NCBI GenBank assembly: GCA_964017185.1
Contig: OZ024876.1
Location: forward strand, 34,759,278 to 34,823,277
Length of the DNA: 64,000 nt
DNA from: Rugalucina vietnamica
Taxonomy: Eukaryota > Mollusca > Bivalvia > Lucinida > Lucinidae
Direction: 5' to 3'
The number at the start of each line of letters is the position of its first letter. Position 1 is the first letter of the stretch. The translations under genes and the position numbers were made by a program. Positions 33,563-43,800 of this stretch are shown here, one piece after another. A model generated the notes under the pieces. The model was not told the DNA's origin and did not search any database. It worked only from the letters and a program-made list of their open reading frames with translations.

Positions 33563-35565
33563 GATTTTTTTCAATGTGCAGGGAAGGGCTTAGCTAAGCC
33601 CAGCCTTGGATGGTTTCATTGTTGAGATAGGGTCCCAGAGCTGACAATGTATAATTGAGGTAAAGATGACTATGCTTGTTGTCTTTGTGCTATACCTGTG
33701 TTTCACCTGAATGATTTCAAAATAGGTGAAGTGTATGGTAGACACACAAGAACATAAACATTTTGTTTATAAAATATAATCATACTGCTACACTCAAATA
33801 CATGTATTTCTATCAAGTTAGCCAAATACATGTATTTCTATCAAGTTAGCCAATGTCTCTATTTTTGTAAACAACTCTTTGCTTTACTGATGGTACATGA
33901 CCGCAGTAGAAGGTCAATAAAGTACCATTCGAAAAAATGAAACGATTCGGAGAACCAGCTGATTTGACTTATTTTTCCTACAAGGTCAGCTCGGTCAAAT
34001 TAGCAGCAAATTTGCTGCATCAAAAACGGCCAAGTTAGCAGCAATTTTACTGCAGCAAAATCGGTCATGTTACATGTAGCAGCAATTTTGCTACAGCAAA
34101 AGCAGTCAAGTTAACGGCAATTTTGCTTGCAGCGTTAGAATTAAATTTGCAGCAGCAAAATACAGTCAAGTTAGCGGAAATTTTGCTGCAGCGAAATTGG
34201 TCAAGTAAGCAGCTATTTTGCTACAGCGAAAAACAGTCAAGTAAGCAGCAATTTCGCTTGCAGCAAACATTTTTGTCGCGGAATGTTTTGGCTTTAATCT
34301 AGGTGATAACACGTAAGAAAATGACATTTTTTTGCCACAATCACATCTTTTCGACGTCACCTACGAAAAAAGTTCCATGTAAGTGGAAATGTTTGTCACC
34401 ATTTTTTTATTATTTTATTCTTATTATTTTTTTTCTTTTTCGTCTGGCTGTGATCGCTATGTAGAAAATGATGATGAATGCTGCAACATAACTTTTCTAT
34501 TCCTCATATTACCAACATTACGGAAAATGTTGCTGATTTTTTACAGTTTCGTCTGGCTGTGAGTGCTATAAGACGTACTTATGCTGCAAACAAGAATTTT
34601 CTATCCCACCCATAACATAGCTTAAGGACAAAAGTTCCCTGCCAACAGTAAAAGTGTCCATAGACTGGGTAATAGGTGAAATAAAAAACGTCTGTTTGTG
34701 ATGACATTCATCATCTTATAGTGCTCATAGACAGACTTAAATAAAAACGAGAGACCGAATTGTGCCGTAGCTCACCTTAGTGATTTGCTTAACAGTGTAA
34801 GCTTCAAGATAGACGATGCAACTCTGGAGCCTTGTCTGTATGAACCATTTTCAATTTTTTTTTTTCATTATTATTATTATTATTATTATTTTTTTTTTTT
34901 GCTGCTGCTGCTGCAACAGATTCGCTGCTAACTTTACTGAGCTGTCAGTAGCACTTTACAGATCCGTTCTGTAGTTATTTAAGAATAGATCAGCTCTAGC
35001 AGTGAATTGTTGAGTAATAATTCACTGTTTGGAGGTCAGTTGTAAAGAAGATCAAATCACGAGCGTCACAAATGCCGCAAAGTAACGTCACGCTTATTCG
35101 CCCAGTGAAATTATTGCACAATATAACACGTTTTTTTACCATTGGCTATATAGGCGAGGTGTGTTAGAATGCACTTTTTTCTGCCGCCTTCATTAGTAAA
35201 TTAGTAATTTAAAGTAAGCCTGCATCATTTGATATTTAATTGTATCAGAATTGAAGTTTTAAACTTGAAACGAAAAACAGAGAGTCATACAACAAGAATG
35301 TTTACCAGGCATTTACTAAGGGAATTTTCAATATGGTCATACATAAATACAGTCATGTAGTACAGAATATTTTTTTCAATGACAGTATGTGTTTACCCAT
35401 CATTTTCAGTGCATGATGTTTAATTTTGACACTGATTGGTTCAACAATAACAAGTGGGTCAAAGTAACAGTCCAAGTGAGAACTACCTATTTTTAAATGT
35501 AATGGTCAACTTTGTCATTGTCAAACAAAAATTGACAGGCTCCGCCCTGCACATTGAAAAAAATC
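33563..35565. mobile_element. TIR element L (2.0 kb) inserted in the LINE
   Basis: TTTTTTTCAATGTGCAGGG at the left matches the inverted right end CCCTGCACATTGAAAAAAA. The LINE coding region is interrupted between its two conserved segments exactly at these ends. A (GCAGCAA) repeat block at 33990-34275 lies inside. No transposase recognised. Confidence 0.75.
33990..34275 (+). repeat. Degenerate ~42-bp tandem block
   Basis: About seven units of GTCAAGTTAGCAGCAATTTT followed by GCTGCAGCAAAA, with frequent changes and partial palindromes (GCAGCAAATTTGCTGC). Confidence 0.8.
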
Positions 35566-36191
35566 AGACTTATACCAACATAATTTTCTTTGCAGTATTC
35601 ACTTTTAAATTGCCTATAAGTTCTTAATTTATTCCTGCCGTTCCCTCGTCGAGCGTTTTCTCTTTCTAAATCGCTTTTCCAATCGACATTAAACTGTGTT
35701 TTAAGGTGTGTATTAATGGAATCTTGGATAAATCTTTTACTTAAAGTATCTGACGATGCTTCAAACAAATAGCTGAAACCAACTTGTGTAAACATATCCT
35801 TTACATAACCAGCCCATTTTTTATGACGTGAGCTATTATGATTGACCGACCACTGATACACTTTATAATTAAGCCTGTTTACGTCCATGCGTCGAATTCT
35901 ACACCACTGATTTACGACAACTTTCCACTGTTTTTGGTAAACGGTTCCCATCCAGTATCACCATTTACGGCTGCATTTGGCGTATATCTTCCGACCCCCA
36001 GGTGAAAACGTAGCGCCCTATCACTTATCAACTACAAACCTCCTGATTGATAAACAATTATCGACGTTGATTAAATTATCGAATGAATCGAGATACTTAT
36101 TAGTTGAGTTGTCACTTGTGCCTACAGGCGGGGTTTAGTGTATTGTAAAAAGTTGATAATATTGAAACATCACGATTTTCATATACAGAAT

Positions 36192-36405
36192 ACAGAATAC
36201 AGAATAGTTTATTCGGCATTAAACATTACAAAACAATGTTTCTAGCCTACAAAGCAATACATAGTGAGATACAACATTTACAGAGAAGCAAAAAAGAATG
36301 AGTATATGTGAATGATAAATACAAACATAGAGATGTGAAAAATGTAACATATTTACAAATACACATTTAAAGCAAATCTCCAGGAATATTGCATATGATA
36401 GTATT
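36192..36405 (-). mobile_element. LINE or SINE 3'-end fragment
   Basis: Read on the minus strand it ends AATAAACTATTCTGTATTCT with (ATTCTGT)n, a typical non-LTR tail. No coding part. Confidence 0.5.
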
Positions 36406-36458
36406 TTCAAAAAAACTTATTCCCTTAATTTTTCGGCAAAATATATAAATTATTCATA

Positions 36459-36706
36459 TTATCACAGAATCATCATATCAAAGTAGTAACCAAATGTCCA
36501 AGTAAAATCAGCAACCCAGGTTATAGCATGTAGTATATACGAAATCGATTAGTTCTTTTTCTAGAACTACAACCCAGGTTACACAAAATAACCCAGTTTA
36601 CACAAAATAACATCATGAGCTGCATTATTACAGATAAATGACTCAATTTTATGCAATTTTGTCATTTTTATCGAAAAAAAAGAGAAAGGGAGAAAAAAAA
36701 AAAAAG

Positions 36707-36751
<45 letters not shown>

Positions 36752-37015
36752 TTTTGCTTGTCATATTATCACAGAATTATCATATGATATCAAAATAGTC
36801 AACCAATTGTCCAAGTAAATTCAGTAACCCAGGTTCCACACAATAACATCATGAGCTGCATTATTACAGATGAAAGAATCAATTTCATGTATTTTTGCAT
36901 TTTTAAACATTTTTGCCTATGGTTATCATATTATCACAGAATCATCATATCAAAGTAGTTACCAAGCAATAACCAAGGTTACACAAAATAAAATCATGAG
37001 CTGTATTATGATTTT
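36459..37015 (+). repeat. Three diverged tandem segments
   Basis: CATATTATCACAGAAT.ATCATAT opens segments at about 36459, 36763 and 36927. Each then has CCAGGTT or CAAGGTT with ACACAAAATAACATCATGAG and CTG.ATTAT. A poly-A run (36698-36746) lies between the first two. Confidence 0.75.
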
Positions 37016-37471
37016 AGCGAATATTAGTGTTTTATACAACTTGTGTCTACATAATAAAATAGAAATTGTTTGCATGGTCGTCCTTGTTGTTGGGTCCGAG
37101 TCGTCTCAAAATTGGTCTCAGGCTTGGGTCCGATTCGTCTTGGGTCCGAAAAATACCAAGGGTCCGAGTTGTCTTGGGTCCGAGTTGTCCGGCTACCTTT
37201 GAAATTGTGAACGACGGACGACGACGGATGCCGGAGCATGCCGTGGGTATACTATAAGCTCACAGGTGAGCTAAAAAAATAAAACATTTACTTCACCTTG
37301 CAATGTACGAGGATCCTCGTAGCATAGCAAAAGTGTACACATATTGTGCTATCTTATTTTTCAGAATAATTGCCTTTGAGATAGTTTCTTTACATTCTTT
37401 AATTCTCTACACATTGGTTGTCATTATAAGGTATCACGTAAAATAATAATAATAATAATAATAATACAATA

Positions 37472-37571
37472 AAAGGAACTGTACTATCCGAGTAGCGAAA
37501 ACAAACGCGCTGATCAGCTGTGTAATTACTTTCGCATAGGCAAAAATCCGTTTTTCTCATAATGAGACTCA
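37472..37571 (+). mobile_element. Family A MITE, right part, next to the amine oxidase stop
   Basis: AGGAACTGTACTATCCGAGT, the left arm GCGCTGATCAGCTGTG and the right TIR TAATGAGACTCA. The TIR ends four bases from the TAA stop codon of the amine oxidase gene (37576-37578). Confidence 0.8.
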
Positions 37572-37575
37572 TTAT

Positions 37576-37878
37576 TTAGACAGGATCAAACATGGAATCT
37601 GGATCAGTCTGTATTTCTTCGTCAAATTTAGATGGTAGCGGTTTACACATCCTGCTGTTATTTCTTCCATATCTATTTATGTTCAATCCTTTATATATGT
37701 CACTTTGATCACGTGGGTCTATCCGTATGGCGTCACGTGATCCAATTGCTGGGTCCTCGTCGAAAAAGTTGTTGGGTAATAGATAGAACTTGAGTTCTAG
37801 CCCGACAGTCGGAGTTGTTGGCAAATCTTCCATATGTGGAATATGGTGAATGCCCATACTGACCCATGTAACTTGGTC
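37576..37878 (-). CDS. Amine oxidase exon 4 and stop
   Basis: Acceptor GATTTTCCAG. 100 codons plus TAA. Contains H-H-I-P-H-M-E-D-L-P with the third copper His, and F-F-D-E-D-P-A..SRDA-I-R-I, matching the end of the family. The family's C-terminal Cys is replaced in an extended acidic tail. Confidence 0.88.
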   Translation of the reverse strand, partial: DQVTWVSMGIHHIPHMEDLPTTPTVGLELKFYLLPNNFFDEDPAIGSRDAIRIDPRDQSDIYKGLNINRYGRNNSRMCKPLPSKFDEEIQTDPDSMFDPV

Positions 37879-40800
37879 CTGGAAAATCAAAACATATTTT
37901 TTTCTGTATTCCATGAGGTACATATACATGTACCTCATGGAATACAGACCTAAACACGTTCACATTACGAAATCTTGCCCATGCAATGTATAGAGATTTT
38001 TTAAGTTGCAAATTTGAAAATTTTCAGTAGAAAATTTGTGATATTTTTCTTATTTTTGCTCAGAACACAGATTGTGCAGGGCAGGGGCAGACAACCTCCT
38101 GGGGTCATTTTTTCCCATAAACATAAATTTTCTGTCCATTTGCATACTCCCAGCAAGTTTCCCCCATTACATTCCATTTTACTATTTTTTCCCATTCGAA
38201 TGCATTGGTGACCTAAGTTGACCTTGCTGTAAAATAGGTCAAGGTCATCACAGGGTCATGGTTTATATAAAGTTTGTAGAGCTCCATTGCCTGCTGCTTC
38301 ATGCCAAGTTTCAAAATCATAGGCCTTCTGATTCTGGAGAAGAAGATTTTCAAATGTTTTTGCTATTTATAGCCATGGCGGCCATCTTGGTCATGTGACC
38401 TTGACCATTTATACAAACTTTCATTCCCTCTTTCTAAGGATGCTCCACATAAAGTTTGGCTTTATTTGGCCAAGCGGTTTCAGAGAAGATGTTTGAATAT
38501 TATGGTCATATACATGACCATTTATATAAACTTTCTTTCCCCCATTCCCAAGGATACTCCATATGAAGTTTGGCTTTGATTTGCCAAGCGGTTTTAGGAG
38601 AGAAGATGTTTCATTATTATGGAAATGTACATGTATATAGCCCCGGGGCAGGGGCAGACAACCCCCCAGGGGCTAAAATTTTCTATTAACATTAATCTTC
38701 TGTCCATTTGCCTATTCCCAGTAAGTTTTACCCATTAAATAACATTTTACCATTTTTTCCCATTCAAATGCATTGGCGACCTAAGTTGACCTTGCCGTAA
38801 AATAGGCCAAGGTCATTCTAGGGTCATGATTTATATAAACTATGATGAGCCCGCATCCCCGATACTACATACCAAGTTTCGTGGAAATCGGCTCACTGGT
38901 TCTGGAGAAGAAGATTTTTAAAGGCTTTTGCTATTTATAGCCATGGCGGCCATCTTGGTCATGTGACCTGGACCATTTATATAAACTTTCGTTCCCCCTT
39001 CCTAAGGATGCTCCATATGAAGTTTGGCTTTGATTGGCCAAGCGGTTTCAGAGGAGAAGATCTTTGAAAATGTGAACGACGGACGGACGACGGACGACGG
39101 ACGGACGCCGGAGCATGGGTATACTATAAGCTCACCTGTGAGCCTTCGGCTCAGGTGAGCTATAAAGAGCTCAGGAAAACATTTAAGGGAGATGGGGAGA
39201 AAGTTTGGGTAACTGAGTGACCGACTATTTGGAAAAATCTGCTCACTCGGCTTACGATATGTTTTTAAGTATAAGTACCTAATAAAGTCAATTCAGTTTT
39301 TCCCATATCGATTTTGGAGTGGGAATTTCTTTCTGATTGCGCATTTTCCTGATCACTGCCTACTTGTACATTTTTATGTTTATTTCAGGAAGCAGAGAGC
39401 TAAGACCCCTCCCCCGATAGGGCACCAAGATTATGCTCTATTTTAAAAACTCAGTGAAAATTAACTAAATATAAATGAGCCTTCTCGTCAGTCAACCAAC
39501 AATTTTGGTTTACCGACTTTGTCCAACACGAATCAGGCTGGACAGTCAAAGAAACAGAGAAGATGCTTGAAATTTTGGTTTGAAAAAGAAGAGGGATGAT
39601 GGATTGTACTATCTGTGTAATGAAAACAAAGGCGCTGGTGCAGTAACTGCACAGCTGATCTGTGCCTCTTATTATGCAGATTGCCGGAGAATTCTTACCA
39701 CATCAACAATACTTTCGTTGTCATCTATAAACTTATGGAAATCAACAACAGGGTCTGCTCCGTCCCATATGGCATACACTGAACTACTACGTTTCTCATC
39801 TTCTTTGTATTTTGTTACAGCCATTTGATAGCGGGCCCAGGCTACTGACGGCTCCTGACCTTCACCTTCAGGTATCATCTGTAAACAGTTGTCACAGGAC
39901 ATTACGAAAAATTGATAATTTCAGTAGAATTTTATTTGCTATTTTTCTTATTCTTGCTCAAAACATAGATTGTGGGTACTCGTTAGAACCGCCTCGCCGA
40001 GGCCACAATCTATGTTTTGGAGCAAAAATAAGAAAAATAGGTATACGCCTGTAAACCCCCAGTTTTGCAAAAAAGTGGGGTAAAAGGGGGTATACATTAC
40101 ACGGACATGTTATCGTGGTAAAAATTCAAGGAAGGTGCGATTGTGTTGATCTCTGTGGACTTCGAAGAGGGAAGTCCTTTAAACATCGTCTTGTTTTGGA
40201 AATGAAATAAGTTTACCATCTCTTTCTGACAATCAATAAGCTACTATATGCACAGCGGAGAAACACGTGGTACAGAATGGGTGACGCACAATGCAATTCT
40301 GACCGAGTTGAGGAGAGAAATTCAAAATTTCTCCTATAGAGTTTACTCTATTGACTGATAGGTGCAGGCAGTGCAGAAATGGAACATTTATTGAATGAAA
40401 GTAACATAAGGAATCCAGGTTATTTCGTTTTCGCAAACACTTCAGAAAAATGAACACACACGTATAGTACTACCATCACAATAACATTGAAGTGTTTGCG
40501 AAAACGAAATAACCAGAATTTCTTATGTTACTTTCTTTGAATATATGCGCAATTTCCGCATTGCCTGTCAGTCAATAGAGTAAACGCTATAGGAGAAAAC
40601 TCGAAAATCTAATGCCTCAACTTCGGTCTCATTTGCAATGTGTGTCACCGATCATTTATCGGTTTGTATGTACAAACTGTATACAATACCACGTGATTCT
40701 CAGTAGTATATGCTCCACCAAAGTCATAATGCTGTGCAAAAACATAGCAAGGCGTTACGAAAACATGCCCATGCAATAAACAGAGACATTTTCATCTGTA

Positions 40801-43800
40801 AAAAGTGAAAATATCATCAGAAAAAAAATGATATTTTTAATTTTTTTGCTCAAAACATAGATCGCGGGTACACGTTAGAACTGCCTCGCTGAGGCGGTTC
40901 AAACGAGTACCAACAATTCATGTTTTGGACCAAAATAAGAAAAATAGGTATACCCATGCATATGCCAGTTTTTACAAAATAAAAGTGGGATTAAAGGGGG
41001 TATTTATTTCACGACATGTTTACCTGATGGTACATGTATGCGTTGTTGCTATTTAGCAAAATGTATGTACCTGATATGTATCAAATTATATGTAAATACA
41101 TATGTAATTATACTCATGTCCAATGAAAACGTACCACTCCTGTGATGCTCTTAGTTGCGGGATATCAAAACCTGTATACACATATGATGTTTCCTTATGT
41201 TAAATAGGTTAAATACAATGTTTCTACGCAAAACGTTTATTCCCCAGCGACGGTTTGTACGCGACGTTACGTCAGACTACAAATTACGTTTATTCAATTT
41301 TACGTAAACTATGACTGATCCAGGAATCCCAGAAATGAGTTTCCTGTTTGCGGGTAGCTCTACGAACTATTCGCCGCCTAGTAAACCGCTACATTGCATC
41401 ACAAAACGCGGTAAAAACGCTCTACGCGTCACTATGCACGCCTCAAAAACGCAAAGTCTTGCGAATTCGGTCAAAAAACGTTCATAAATGGTTTCCTTCT
41501 TACAGATATTCCAAATACAGTGTATGTTGGGAATACGAATCTTAAACATATGCAAAACGTCACTGAAATCCTTTTCTAGAATGACATTTGATGACTGACG
41601 TCAATTTTAAGCTTCTCTCCAGCCGCTTACGGAACCACTATCGAGTCAGAATTTCTGAAAATTGTTTTTGTTTGTCGAGATGAATATAACCGTACAATAA
41701 AAAATATACAGGTCATTTAGGTTCCACGTGTATATGATTTTAACGCTTTACGTTAGCAATTGAACGTCAAAATCCTAAGCGTTTATGATGTTATGGGCAC
41801 GATTTCTGGACAGAACGACTCACATCTGTAATTTTATCGCAATTTTGCTGCCGAAAATGATTGCCTTTTGAATGTCTCTATTATTGTGCAGTGGTCAAAA
41901 TGTTGCCTATGACGTCAAAAATTCCACGTTGAACGTATTCGAAGCACACTGACTTTCGAATTCTTTATGTTTCGACGTTATGCATCTTCTAGGCGCGAGT
42001 CAATGCGTGATTGAAAATTTCTTCACATCTGGCACATTCGAATACCGGTTTTGTGATTTTCGTTTTGACGGTTAACGTCTTGGTTGACATATCCTCGGAG
42101 CATCACTTATCAGACAGTTTTGCAAACGTGCCATGATTTGAACAAGTTATCACAGTACTGAAATATCAAATAAAGAAACTGAAATGTTCAGTCAAAAACA
42201 CATATTTTTACACTATTGTAGGTGGTACGTTTTCATTGGACATTAGTATATATATCATGTACCTGTTTAGACATGCCCCTCATTAAGAGTCGGTATGCCC
42301 TCGGAACACCATAGACACTCCGACTGTCATTGTTGTAAAATGTCAGGTATTTCGGAGTTTCAAAATTATACTTCAGGGCAGCATCCTTCTCAGTTCGGAC
42401 TAGAGTTTTCACCAATTTTGTTTGGTGGTAGCGGGCGTTTGGTTGGCTTGCCCACTTAGAGTTATCAACCTCGTCCGGCACGATATCCAAGGTTTCGAAC
42501 CTGTTAGACGTTCCTTTGATGTCCATGTCGACTTTCAGATGAAAAATATGATGGTGAATATTTCCTATCATTGTATCTCTCAATCGGAAGCCATACGTTT
42601 CCTCATTGGGCAGAGAAAAAGACGTTAGAATATAGCCTGTTGAAATAACTTTCACCTCAATTGCTCCATTTTGATGGAAAATAAAATCCAAAATATAGTC
42701 ATAGTTTGTAACGGTCATTATTGTCCGGACGATAAACGCGATATCTTGCATTCCTTCGTAGAACTTATTGCCTTCGTATATCGATCTTGTGTGGTGACGT
42801 CTTAGCGGTGTCTCCGAGTTATGTTCGAAAACACAGAATGCGCGGTCTGTTACGCTTGCTTCCTCGCTTGAATCTGTCCAAAATGTGGCGCTGAGATATG
42901 TTGCGTGCGCAGGGCAATCTGCTTCCGCTACCAGAGCCCGGGACCGGATACCAAGCATTGAAATGGTGTCGAGGATGTCTGCGTATCTAAGGACAGGGTT
43001 ATGACCGGAATAAAACACGCCGATCTCTTGAAGGCTTAGCTCGTACACGATTCGTTCCCCATTGTATCTGATATCGAAAAGTTGTGGACCAAAAGCGTGC
43101 GACATTCTCAAATGGAATTGCCAACCCATGTAGCTAATATGTCGGCCATTAATGGAGTAACGTTTACCGTCTGGCTCAAACTGTAATGGAGGACGCGCAT
43201 CAACTTCCGGAAAAAGTTTTCCACGCCTGTTCATTGTTGAAAAAAGATTTTTATCCACAACTGGAAAAGGTACGTCAGTTTTATTGATGGAATTCTCATG
43301 ATACGCCTTCATCAGATCCTGTAAACTGGAAAAAGCCTGGCCGCCATATACAACTTGTACAATGTGAAATTGATCAGCGTTATTTCCGGTGAGGTCAACG
43401 AGTACTTGGAAGTCCAACGCATGGAGGCTAATAAATTCTACCATACGGTACAATGTGACCCAAACTCGACGGGATTCAGGTAAGCCGCTCGTCCCCGACG
43501 ATTCTGGAATATTGATTTGAAGCACCAAACATCGTTCTTCACAAAATCCACTCAACTTTCCTTTATAACTTTCCATCAGTAATTCACCCGCTACCGTTTG
43601 TACTTCAATGTGGATTTTTATCATGTAGCCCAACCATTCCGTGCCGCTAAAGGGTCTAAACTTGAATGGGCGTATTTCTGGTCCATTCAAATAAGTAGGG
43701 AGCGGTAATGGACCAACTACGTATTCTTGTACTTGTGGTACGGTCATGTCGCCTCTAAAAATAGTAACCGCTGCTTCTCTATCAGGCTGGTTCCCGTCCT

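Larger units (their letters stand above)
32938..35955 (-). pseudogene. 5'-truncated non-LTR retrotransposon (LINE) tail, split by element L
   Basis: The C-terminal end of a reverse-transcriptase polyprotein in two parts. 35566-35951 codes about 125 residues with a W-C-R-L/I-R-R-M-like start and GRNKLRTYRQFK. 33202-33562 codes the following part with H-R-S-L-Y-A-K-F-R-M-G, ETGRYEHL and a zinc-binding-like C-x2-C..H-x5-C (Cys-Phe-Asn-Cys, then His-Val-Ile-Met-Asp-Cys). Reading order is conserved across the gap. The 3' tail at 32938-32975 is (TATG/TACA)n. TATCAC at both outer ends may be the target duplication. No RT core or endonuclease remains. Confidence 0.72.
32141..37190. mobile_element. 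TIR element K (5 kb), multi-motif ends
   Basis: GACAACTCGGACCCAAGACG at the left is inverted at the right end. Behind each end the motif TCGGACCCAA is repeated 5-6 times (32145-32260 and 37085-37190). The flanking CTTTGAAAT on both sides may be a 9-bp target duplication, a length seen in Mutator-like elements. No transposase was found; the interior holds a LINE fragment, element L and other repeats. Confidence 0.7.
31655..37273 (+). mobile_element. Family C element split by element K
   Basis: The left part (31655-32140) has the family modules CTTCTTCTCTAAAACCACTTGG, GGTCACATGACCAAGATGG and TTTGGCTTTGATTGGCC (landmarks). The right part (37191-37273) resumes at CTTTGAAATTGTGAACGACG, then GACGGATGCCGGAGCATG and the terminal hairpin with GAGCTA. 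The nine-base word CTTTGAAAT is at both junctions. Confidence 0.75.
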
